A stretch of DNA of 11,606 nt, taken from NCBI GenBank assembly GCA_007571225.1, contig RKRU01000179.1:1-11606 (forward strand), given 5' to 3'. Numbering within the stretch: the stretch's first letter is position 1; each line of letters starts with the position of its first letter. Shown one piece after another: positions 1 through 5,522 of this stretch. The translations under genes and the position numbers were made by a program. The notes below the pieces were generated by a model. That model was given only the letters and a program-made list of their open reading frames with translations. It did not search any database and was not told the origin of the DNA. This stretch comes from Nitrosopumilaceae archaeon (GTDB taxonomy: Archaea > Thermoproteota > Nitrososphaeria > Nitrososphaerales > Nitrosopumilaceae).

Positions 1-38
1 CCAAACCCCACTCATATCATGCTTATCCAAATTCTCTT
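1..38 (+). repeat. partial extra copy of the terminal repeat
   Basis: Bases 1-22 are identical to 75-96, which lie inside the left terminal inverted repeat. After base 22 the similarity resumes at the AAATTCTC block (about 28-36) if some 15-20 bases are deleted. This is therefore a degenerate direct-repeat copy, possibly cut by the window edge, and it may continue to the left. Confidence 0.6.
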
Positions 39-59
39 TGTTTTTTGCGGCTTTCGCCC

Positions 60-175
60 CCTACAATATGGTCTCCAAACCCCACTCATATCATGCCATA
101 CCCCCTTTACACCATCAAATTCTCAGAAGAATTGGGTTATCGCACAGCTTTGAACTTTTGTATGTAATTCCCGTT
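60..175 (+). repeat. left terminal inverted repeat (116 bp)
   Basis: Aligned without gaps to the reverse complement of 4730-4845. By eye there are about 20 differences in 116 positions, most of them transitions. Similarity stops abruptly at base 59/60 on the outer side and around 175 on the inner side. It contains a conserved imperfect palindrome, AATTCT-N4-AGAATT (118-133), present unchanged in the other copy. The first gene of the enclosed segment starts only 8 bases after it ends, so the repeat probably also holds that gene's promoter or operator. Confidence 0.8.
118..133. promoter_or_regulatory. conserved palindrome upstream of the first small gene
   Basis: AATTCT-CAGA-AGAATT has 6-base arms around a 4-base centre. 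It is preserved exactly in the inverted copy at 4772-4787, although the surroundings differ by about 17%. It may be an operator or recombinase-binding site; the role is inference. Confidence 0.35.
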
Positions 176-183
176 AAACCTCC

Positions 184-474
184 ATGAATACCTATATAGT
201 CCACCTATACCATTACGACGTAATGATAAACATACCATTCAAAATAGGAATAACAGACATCAAGAGAACAGCAATATTCAATCTGGTAACACGTTTGAAC
301 AAAGAGACAGGCAAGCAGGTTAAGCTAGACTCTGGCAAAGCCACAACACCGTCTAGTATATGGAAACAACTTGGGCTTACCCACAAGTGTAATGTCGCTT
401 GGGCGTTAAAGGAACTGCCAGACGATACGGTGATCGTATGTTGTTGGAAGACAAACGCGGACGGTATGGCATGA
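184..474 (+). CDS. small hypothetical protein (96 aa)
   Basis: I do not recognise this protein. It is a 96-residue soluble protein with an aromatic, beta-rich start (NTYIVHLYHY), then a Lys/Arg-containing middle (about 27-50) and a Trp/Cys-containing end (VIVCCW). No signal peptide or membrane segment is visible. The start is the first ATG after the terminal repeat, 8 bases downstream of it. It overlaps the next gene by four bases (ATGA), which supports translational coupling and is the main reason to believe both frames are real. Both proteins contain an S-S-I-W motif (here about residues 57-60), which may be coincidence. It could be a plasmid or virus-type accessory gene; the function is unknown. 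Confidence 0.5.
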   Translation: MNTYIVHLYHYDVMINIPFKIGITDIKRTAIFNLVTRLNKETGKQVKLDSGKATTPSSIWKQLGLTHKCNVAWALKELPDDTVIVCCWKTNADGMA

Positions 475-770
475 CCCGCGATTACACAGAACCAGCAGAA
501 GTAAACGACGATGATCTTCGCACAATTGCGACATTAAGCAATTTAAAAGACATCCGTATGTATCATATTCAGAATATTTTGGCCGGTTCTGATTACCTTG
601 ACTTGGTTAAAAATATGGGCCCAAAGTCCTCAATATGGCACACACTGCAAGAGATGCTACAAGTACAACAACAGACAAACGAACTGCTTATGGAGATGCT
701 CAAAGAACTGCGCAGAGAGAGACGAATAATACGCCGCGTAACAAGGAGTAGCAGGCCTGATCACGAATGA
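471..770 (+). CDS. small coiled-coil hypothetical protein (99 aa)
   Basis: Start chosen at the ATG at 471, which overlaps the TGA of the preceding gene. An in-frame ATG at 399 would bury the start in that gene and add 24 residues of low plausibility. The 99-aa protein has an acidic N-terminus (residues 1-20), a central helix-like region, then a likely coiled coil at about 56-87 with many Gln, Leu, Met and Glu residues. It ends in a strongly basic stretch (RRERRIIRR, about 81-89), suggesting oligomerisation plus nucleic-acid or phosphate binding. No family is recognised. The layout is consistent with a small regulatory pair encoded with the gene before it. Confidence 0.5.
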   Translation: MTRDYTEPAEVNDDDLRTIATLSNLKDIRMYHIQNILAGSDYLDLVKNMGPKSSIWHTLQEMLQVQQQTNELLMEMLKELRRERRIIRRVTRSSRPDHE

Positions 771-772
771 GT

Positions 773-870
773 TAGTATTCTATCCGAATATGGAGGCTAG
801 ATGATCTCAGACAGGTGCTGGCCCGTCTCAGATAATATTACTTTTAGTGATGAACATATTTAGTTAATTT
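773..870 (+). repeat. possible truncated third copy of the ~270-bp dispersed repeat
   Basis: The block GTCTCAGATAATATTACTTT (near 825-845) resembles the corresponding start of the repeat copies at 983-1255 and 9081-9326. The following AACATAT and TAGTTAATTT blocks also line up loosely. The stretch ends where the 881 terminal-like sequence begins. The alignment is short and by eye only. Confidence 0.3.
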
Positions 871-885
871 GCGGTTCTACCCAGA

Positions 886-999
886 ATACAGAGGGACTGG
901 CCATGGTTCTCACTAGAATACTCGATTCCGAGCCTGATCCTCCCCCCTCCTTCTTACACCTTATACAGAGGGACTGGCCATCGTTCTCACTAGAATACT
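886..999 (+). repeat. pair of 37-bp direct repeats (886-922 and 963-999)
   Basis: The two 37-base stretches differ at one base (G904/C981) and are separated by 40 bases. Each resembles the reverse complement of the right end of the dispersed repeat (about 1215-1250), so they look like a duplicated left terminus of that repeat. Two units alone, lying at the end of another repeat, do not make a CRISPR. Confidence 0.75.
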
Positions 1000-1255
1000 G
1001 TCCCCAACCAGTCTCATAATGATTTTGTCAAAAATATAGTTGATCTTGGTCTGACTATGTTGTAGATTGGAATCCGACAGATGTTATAGATGGTCCAGTT
1101 GATTTTATGATGAGATTATTGACTTTGAAATCATGCCGTTTTTGTGTATTTGGTGTGGTGGTTGTGGCTGTGATTAGATTAGATTGGGTGCAAACGGCTG
1201 AGATTTGTATGCCCTAGAGAGAACCCTAGCCAGTTCCCGTATTCTGGATAGAATC
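983..1255 (+). repeat. dispersed ~270-bp repeat, copy 1
   Basis: Clearly homologous to the reverse complement of 9081-9326 along its length. Shared landmarks are TAATGA-TTTGTCAAAAA near 1018-1034, TGTTGTAGATT near 1060, AATCATGCCGT near 1130 and GTATTCTGG-AGAATC near 1239-1255. The ends are inverted relative to each other: GTTCTC-CTAGAATAC on the left, and GTATTCTGG preceded by GAGAACC on the right. No open reading frame is shared by the two copies. It is probably a MITE-like element or the wreck of an insertion sequence. Confidence 0.65.
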
Positions 1256-1280
1256 ATGTAACTATTCATATTACCCCATA

Positions 1281-1478
1281 GGATCAAAATCCGGTGTAAA
1301 CCCCGCTAAAGATCAACCTCAGAACTCCAGACTGGTACTGACAGCACCTCCTTAGGTTCAAAATCCGGTGTAAACCCCGCTAAAGATCAACCCTAGTCAG
1401 ACCTAGAGATGGCAATTGTATCCACACAAACAATGCCGAGTGTAAACCCCGCTAAAGATCAACTCTAGTCAGACCTAC
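1281..1478 (+). repeat. three spaced direct repeats with a 72-74-base period
   Basis: An identical 24-base core occurs at 1294-1317, 1368-1391 and 1440-1463. Copies 1 and 2 also share about ten bases on the left of the core, from about 1284 and 1358. Copies 2 and 3 share about fourteen bases on the right (CTAGTCAGACCTA). The staggered extent of similarity argues for a decayed tandem array of ~73-bp units rather than a clean CRISPR. Iteron-like binding sites are another possibility. Confidence 0.75.
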
Positions 1479-1573
1479 AAATCGCCCAAATGAACTGTAG
1501 AAATCTAGGGAAAAGAGGCTAGCTGGACAACACCGATCACATATTTTTCCCCGTGCCAATCGATTACTGGCAA

Positions 1574-1657
1574 GTAATTGTTTATGTCTGGCGTAAACAA
1601 TTTGTCAAATTTGTGTCTAGAATCGGTCATTCGGGCGTGGGGGACGTAAACAGTTAC
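1574..1657 (+). mobile_element. 84-bp MITE copy A with 8-bp target duplication
   Basis: Terminal inverted repeats of about 16 bases: GTAAYTGTTTAYGTCY at the left and its complement at the right. The element is flanked by perfect 8-base direct repeats ACTGGCAA at 1566-1573 and 1658-1665. Two other copies, exactly the same length, lie at 5353-5436 (inverted) and 8312-8395. It encodes nothing and must have been moved in trans. It lies 44 bases upstream of the zinc-finger gene. Confidence 0.9.
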
Positions 1658-1683
1658 ACTGGCAAGCATGGTGTGACCTCACG

Positions 1684-1691
1684 TATATAAT
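1684..1691 (+). promoter_or_regulatory. TATA-like box upstream of the zinc-finger gene
   Basis: TATATAAT lies only about 14 bases before the ATG at 1702. Archaeal TATA boxes usually sit about 25 bases before the transcript start, so this box would fit a start near 1713 and translation from the in-frame ATG at 1744. Confidence 0.45.
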
Positions 1692-1701
1692 TCTCGCCAT
1701 A

Positions 1702-1896
1702 ATGTCCAAAGAAGTTAAAACCAATGAAGCGTATAATACTATTATGCACCAATGCTATTACTGCGAGCAACTCTTTGACTCCAAGGAGCGGCTTTATGAT
1801 CATGTGGAAGTTCACTCCGATGTGGAGCGGCAGGGAGAAGACGTACCTAGAGACGAGGGTAATGGGTCCGGTACGGGCTCAGAGAACGAACAGTAG
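1702..1896 (+). CDS. small C2H2 zinc-finger protein (64 aa)
   Basis: Residues 18-37 form a textbook classical zinc finger, C-X2-C-X12-H-X3-H, with the usual hydrophobic positions (Phe four residues after the second Cys, then Leu before the first His). A Zn-binding, DNA- or protein-binding role follows from that motif. The remaining ~27 residues are acidic and Gly/Ser/Asn-rich, probably a disordered tail. The ATG at 1702 gives the longest frame. The TATA-like box at 1684-1691 is too close for a leaderless start there, so Met15 (1744), just before the finger, may be the true start. Single-finger proteins of this size are common in archaeal viruses and plasmids, which fits a mobile origin and a transcription-factor role. 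That is family knowledge, not proof here. Confidence 0.75.
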   Translation: MSKEVKTNEAYNTIMHQCYYCEQLFDSKERLYDHVEVHSDVERQGEDVPRDEGNGSGTGSENEQ

Positions 1897-2079
1897 AACA
1901 GATTCGGGGGTGGTTCTGTTTTCATATTGGTATGGTCGGGTTCTACTCTGATATGGGGTTTTGTATGGTGCCATCAGATTACATCTGCCCGTATGCCGTT
2001 GTTGCGGCTTGCATACATGACACACGGCCTGAACGTGGCAGATGACAGAAGCGTGCATGACGCGCCTGCAGGCGTCCGG
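1897..2079. other. short intergenic gap with palindrome
   Basis: The gap lies between the convergent zinc-finger and DUF922 genes. The only structure seen is a perfect 12-base palindrome, CGCCTGCAGGCG (2063-2074), just past the stop codon of the minus-strand gene. It could be a hairpin end signal, without a T-run. Confidence 0.3.
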
Positions 2080-2616
2080 TTAGGCTCTCAGCGCTGCAAA
2101 GATCTTGTCGTAGTCGGCCTGGCCGGCAGCATGCATGCCATACTCAGTCTCAGTGTCATACTCGGCCCGCACAGTATCGAGCCTGTTCTCTAGTACGTCT
2201 GTCTCGGAGTTTACCACAAGCCCAGAATCCTCCTTTGCAAACTGTTTGCATTGGTCTACGTTGCCGCCGCGCACTGGAAACCTTCGTCCGTAAAGGATAT
2301 CGCGAATTTTGCCAATGTTGTTGCGTATGAATAGTTCGGCCAGATCAAAGTGTCCCTGTTCGTGGTGCAACAGACGGTCATCTCTAGCAGGACGCGCCCA
2401 CGACAGTCTTGGATGAAACTCGACGATCATGTGTAGGTTTACAATTGAGAAGAAGGCCCTGCCGTCTTCATCCTGACCCGAGTTTATCGTCCACGTGGGG
2501 CGGTACCTTATCGCGCTGTGCGCATCCTCAAACACTGCAGGATTCGGATCTGCCTTAAAGTCAGACCAGGCCAGAAGCCTGCTCTGGGACCAAATAATGA
2601 CATCAGTCTCGGCCAT
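2080..2616 (-). CDS. DUF922-like putative zinc metalloprotease
   Basis: The 178-aa protein shows the layout of the DUF922 family (putative zinc-dependent peptidases of unknown substrate, mostly known from bacteria). An early W-SDFKA-P segment (17-25) is followed by a beta-rich middle, then LLHHEQGHFDLAE around the HExxH zinc/catalytic motif at residues 85-89. A C-terminal YDTETEYGMH segment follows at 153-162, where the family usually has YD-x-T-x-HG. Glu86 would be the catalytic base. No signal peptide or membrane helix is visible, so it would act in the cytoplasm unless exported otherwise. It is divergent from the 2666 gene with 49 bases between starts, suggesting a shared control region. 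Enzymatic activity and substrate are unknown; the family call rests on motif pattern. Confidence 0.75.
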   Translation of the reverse strand: MAETDVIIWSQSRLLAWSDFKADPNPAVFEDAHSAIRYRPTWTINSGQDEDGRAFFSIVNLHMIVEFHPRLSWARPARDDRLLHHEQGHFDLAELFIRNNIGKIRDILYGRRFPVRGGNVDQCKQFAKEDSGLVVNSETDVLENRLDTVRAEYDTETEYGMHAAGQADYDKIFAALRA

Positions 2617-2632
2617 GGCGTGACGGTACGGG

Positions 2633-2638
2633 ACCTCC
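2633..2638 (-). promoter_or_regulatory. possible Shine-Dalgarno site for the DUF922 gene
   Basis: The minus strand reads TAGGAGGTCC with GGAGGT at 2638-2633. This is about 16 bases before the ATG at 2616, longer than the usual spacing. No alternative in-frame start lies closer, so its use is uncertain. Confidence 0.25.
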
Positions 2639-2665
2639 TAATGATTTTATGGATTTGAAGGCTGC

Positions 2666-4159
2666 GTGCATACTCGGATTCTGAATGGCTTGAATGTGTT
2701 GACTGGCATACAGGTGTCTGAAAACGACTGCATTAAATTGTCCCATGTATATGGCATGTACAATGTATGGGATTTGCTTATGAGATTAGCTGACAATGAT
2801 TATGAGTTCGAATGCTCCGATCCAGCAGTAAAAAGATTGGCCGACACCTTTGCAGGTGGCGATGCCAATACGGCCCATATAGAGGCCAAAAAGGACACGA
2901 ACAAGGCGATACGGCTGTTCAGCGAATATGTAGTTAAGAACAGGCGCATGTATGACGAGGTTGACGACATGTACGAAGTTGCAATCTTTACATACTCAAC
3001 TATTCTGGGATACCAGTCAGACAAGCGTCGCAGATTGGAATCGCTATTGACATACCTTCCTAGCATATCCTCGCGTCAAGTGGATATGATAATAAAACTG
3101 GCCAGCAGTATAATTTATCCCCACATGGGTCAGACAGATTTTGATCATCGCGTAAAGCACAAGACCGCATTTTTAAACCTGATCGAGGCATTCATGTCCG
3201 ATGAGCCGTACAACGTTCTTTCCAAAGAACTGTCCAAGTTTAAGGAAAAAACAAACTACCATACAGCTACATTCCTGAGCGGGATAATCTCAGCATTGCA
3301 GCCGGATGACTTTATGATATACAACAAGGGATCTGCAAATATCCTAATAGATAACGGCTTTAACCTCTTTGTCAAGTACAAGTTTGATTACTATTATGAC
3401 TTTAATGAGCTGTACAGATGCATCCGACAGCAGACAGGCAAGAGCCTGATAGAACTTAGTGTCATCTCTAACTGGCACTTTTATTACGGTAGGAGTGAAA
3501 TCGACACTGATATCCTAGGCAACGTTACTTATTGGGACAACCTCAATGATGTGTCCTATAAATCGTGCTGGGCAGCTGCGCAGTGCTTTTTCCTGTTGGC
3601 AGGCTTTTACAAGCATTCTCTAGATGGCTTTCGCAGCTCCAACCTCAGCACGGATAAGGGCCTGCCAAGGTTGTACAAACACATACTAGATGAGGATTTT
3701 AGTCTAGTACCGAAACTACTCTCTGGCATGATGAAAACAGAGTCAGAAAGAATGACTCGGTCCATGCTTTACGAGGGTGGGAAAGCCGTTGACTATATAC
3801 TTAAAAAATTCGATGGTATAACAAGTAGGAAGGCCGGCAAGAGAAGGAAGAGCGGGAAGCAGCAGCCAAACCCAATGACCGATCCGAAAAGTTACATGCG
3901 GTACTATGGTACCCTGTCCTTCTTATGGCTAGCAAATTGGTATGGGCCTTTGACAGAAGATCCTATAAGTAGGGAATTTTATATGAATAAGTATTTGGAG
4001 AAACCCTACAAATATGTACTAGAAAAGGATTTTTATTCTGCACTGTTACATATAGATTTCATACTTGAAACATGCCTAGATAAAAAGATACAACTCATGC
4101 TTTTGGAGGGCAAGCAGTCCGCCGAAATGTGTGTGAGGTTTTACGACATTCAGTATTGA
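2666..4159 (+). CDS. large hypothetical protein of the accessory element (497 aa)
   Basis: I do not recognise this protein, the largest in the bracketed segment. It starts at GTG; the in-frame stop TGA at 2642 leaves no upstream ATG. It is rich in Tyr, Phe, Leu, Lys and Asp and appears mainly alpha-helical. A segment at about 202-222 (F-L-S-G-I-I-S-A-L-x-P-D-D-F-x-I-Y-N) resembles a helical module seen in some restriction or McrB-associated proteins ('P-x-x-F-x-I-Y-N'). That resemblance is weak and from memory. A very basic linker (about 387-400, containing KRRKSGK) suggests nucleic-acid contact and divides an N-terminal ~385-residue part from a C-terminal helical part with several Trp and Tyr. 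No Walker, HNH, PD-ExK or DDE motif is evident. The uninterrupted 497 codons argue that it is functional or recent. Confidence 0.8.
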   Translation: MHTRILNGLNVLTGIQVSENDCIKLSHVYGMYNVWDLLMRLADNDYEFECSDPAVKRLADTFAGGDANTAHIEAKKDTNKAIRLFSEYVVKNRRMYDEVDDMYEVAIFTYSTILGYQSDKRRRLESLLTYLPSISSRQVDMIIKLASSIIYPHMGQTDFDHRVKHKTAFLNLIEAFMSDEPYNVLSKELSKFKEKTNYHTATFLSGIISALQPDDFMIYNKGSANILIDNGFNLFVKYKFDYYYDFNELYRCIRQQTGKSLIELSVISNWHFYYGRSEIDTDILGNVTYWDNLNDVSYKSCWAAAQCFFLLAGFYKHSLDGFRSSNLSTDKGLPRLYKHILDEDFSLVPKLLSGMMKTESERMTRSMLYEGGKAVDYILKKFDGITSRKAGKRRKSGKQQPNPMTDPKSYMRYYGTLSFLWLANWYGPLTEDPISREFYMNKYLEKPYKYVLEKDFYSALLHIDFILETCLDKKIQLMLLEGKQSAEMCVRFYDIQY

Positions 4160-4507
4160 TAGTGGCATATCTTCTAGTCGTAATTGCAAAGAATATACCA
4201 AAACCAGCAGAGAACATTGTGGGGCAGTCCCTGTATATTCCAAAGCTGTGCTGAGCGTCTCTTCTTATCTACACGATCCGAAATATGGAGCAGTTCTTCC
4301 ATAGTTGCCACATGCCCAGATTACTAAACTCTGCATCGATCTGGGCCTGAGACATCTTGTAGTGCTTAGCTGGATCATTGCATTTTGTGTGTTCTGGTCA
4401 ACAATGTGGCCGTGCCGCGTGCCGTATGCGCGTTTCGCGGTATCTTGTGGGAGTTGTTTTTGTTAACTTTTTTTTACCAAATTGTCAATGATTTTAAATA
4501 ACTGTGC

Positions 4508-4527
4508 GTATAAGAGTAGCCTTATAC
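4508..4527. repeat. perfect 7-bp-arm inverted repeat
   Basis: GTATAAG - AGTAGC - CTTATAC. The arms are perfect, with a six-base loop, in AT-rich DNA. It could be an operator or hairpin; no gene start is obvious beside it. Confidence 0.4.
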
Positions 4528-4650
4528 ATATAGACATAACATACATCAGAGGATGTCTGGTTGGTGCCTGTTCAATGCACGCCTCCAAAGGGCAAAAACG
4601 GACCTGTGCCATACCGCCGTCTTTTGATCACGCCGCACATGGGAATGCGT

Positions 4651-4728
4651 AACCCCCACATACGCAAGCCCATATGGGGGTTCGGGCCTCCCCCGCCCGA
4701 ACCACCTTTATAATTATGGTACTGGTGG
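4651..4728. repeat. cluster of three consecutive hairpins at the inner edge of the right repeat
   Basis: Hairpin 1 has 10-base arms 4651-4660 and 4673-4682 with one mismatch. Hairpin 2 has perfect arms TTCGGGC (4681-4687) and GCCCGAA (4695-4701). Hairpin 3 has arms CCACC (4702-4706) and GGTGG (4724-4728) around an AT-rich TATAATTAT. They follow one another without a gap and stop at the terminal repeat. Structural DNA (origin or recombination site) or a transcription end signal are both possible. Confidence 0.5.
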
Positions 4729-4729
4729 G

Positions 4730-4845
4730 AGTGGAAATTACATACATGTGTTCAAAACTGTACTACAACCTAATTCTTCTGAGAATTTGATGATGTAAAG
4801 GGGGCATGGTGTGATGTGGATGGGGTTTGGAGACCGTATTGCAGG
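4730..4845 (-). repeat. right terminal inverted repeat (116 bp)
   Basis: Reverse-complement partner of 60-175. It keeps the AATTCT palindrome (4772-4787) and the pyrimidine-rich block, and differs mainly by C/T and A/G exchanges. It points inward like the left copy, but no gene begins immediately inside it. Confidence 0.8.
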
Positions 4846-4944
4846 CTTAATGACATATACTCTCTGGTTTAGGTTGTTGTGCAGGACAGTTTTTGTGCAT
4901 CTTTTGGTTTGCAGGTTAGTCTGTTGCGGGGCGTAGCAGCAAAA

Positions 4945-5259
4945 TTAGTATGAGATTCGCCCAATCAACATCTTGTATGCTAGGCGTTTTCCCACCCTGT
5001 TCATGACTGTGGTCTTCATCAGGTCTATGGTGTCCAATGCTCTCATATTCAGCCTTACTGCAAACTCAGAGACGTACCTATGCAAGTGTTTTTTGGATAG
5101 GTGGTGAAAGATTCCCATGATACCGCGATCTAGCGAGGCCCAGAACGATTTCATGCCGTTGATGTGGACCATCACCTTTACGGGTTGTTGCCCAACTAGA
5201 TGAACTGCAAGGGGGGGGGGGGTCTGCACCAGCCCGTAGATGAAAATGTGCGGCTCCAT
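4945..5259 (-). pseudogene. truncated IS1595-family (ISXO2-like) transposase remnant
   Basis: Only the last ~77 residues (about 4945-5178) match the family. They show VHINGMKSFW, then the RG-IMGI-FHHLSKKHLHRYVSEFA segment and the closing LDTID-M-VGKRLAYK-LI. These correspond to the C-terminal third of a ~250-300-aa IS1595 transposase. The catalytic Glu expected in NGIESFW is Lys here (NGMKSFW), and the basic residue usually found in the LKRG motif is Asp (LDRG), so the active site is lost. The first ~27 codons (5179-5259) are unrelated and read through a 12-G run. The N-terminal two thirds are absent from the neighbouring sequence. This is a dead fragment, not an active transposase. Confidence 0.8.
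5211..5222. repeat. 12-base G homopolymer
   Basis: Uninterrupted run of G at the junction where similarity to the transposase is lost. Such tracts are slippage-prone and also a common site of sequencing error. Confidence 0.9.
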
Positions 5260-5285
5260 ATGTAGCTAGTAGATGAAAATGTGCG
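5236..5285 (+). repeat. short tandem duplication
   Basis: A 17-base sequence (5236-5252) recurs exactly at 5269-5285, a 33-base period, next to the broken end of the transposase remnant. It is consistent with slippage or end-joining repair. Confidence 0.7.
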
Positions 5286-5352
5286 ACAGATCGCAGCGTT
5301 TTTATTCAAAAAATTTTTGCAGTGATGATGTATGTGTGGGGTTACCAACTGG

Positions 5353-5436
5353 GTAATTGTTTATGTTCCACGCGCCTGAATGACCGATTCTAGACACAAA
5401 TTTGGCAAATCGTTTACGCTAGATGTAAACAGTTAC
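5353..5436 (-). mobile_element. 84-bp MITE copy B (inverted, no target duplication)
   Basis: The reverse complement aligns without gaps to copies A and C (12 differences from A, 17 from C). Its flanks, CCAACTGG and CGTCTTTT, do not match. The target duplication is therefore lost, or the copy arose or was moved by recombination. It lies 86 bases upstream of the winged-helix gene. Confidence 0.85.
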
Positions 5437-5522
5437 CGTCTTTTGGCCCCTCAGCAGCAAAAATATGTACAACGCTTTGTAAATCCCAACTGTTAAGTAG
5501 TAGATAAAGTCATATTCCAGCA

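Larger units (their letters stand above)
4160..4729. other. 570-base non-coding stretch with hairpins
   Basis: No convincing gene. A minus-strand 28-codon frame (4269-4355) looks somewhat protein-like (starts MSQAQIDAEF) and continues open upstream without a start. It may be a relic, but it is too short to call. AT-rich DNA with a T-run lies at 4468-4475, and inverted repeats lie at 4508-4527 and 4651-4728 (listed separately). Confidence 0.4.
60..4845. mobile_element. putative ~4.8-kb element bounded by inverted repeats
   Basis: The segment between the two 116-bp inverted repeats carries five candidate genes: two overlapping small genes, a C2H2 zinc-finger protein, a DUF922 putative metalloprotease and a 497-aa orphan. 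It has no recognisable transposase or integrase inside. A truncated IS1595-type transposase sits about 100 bases outside the right repeat. I see no target-site duplication at 52-59 versus 4846-4853. It could be a non-autonomous composite element, an old integrated plasmid or virus remnant, or simply chromosome flanked by two inverted copies of a dispersed repeat. The repeats are seen; mobility is inference. Confidence 0.4.

Noticed and set aside
886..1478. CRISPR array
   Set aside because: The 37-bp pair has only two units and matches a terminus of the dispersed repeat. The 73-bp-spaced trio has uneven repeat boundaries. No cas gene is in the window.
4269..4355. 28-codon minus-strand gene starting MSQAQIDAEF
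   Set aside because: It looks somewhat protein-like and stays open upstream, but it is too short, has no domain, no promoter and no neighbour overlap. Noted only as a possible relic.
52..4853. Target-site duplication flanking the 4.8-kb segment
   Set aside because: Eight bases on the two sides do not match, and no nearby shift gives a convincing direct repeat.
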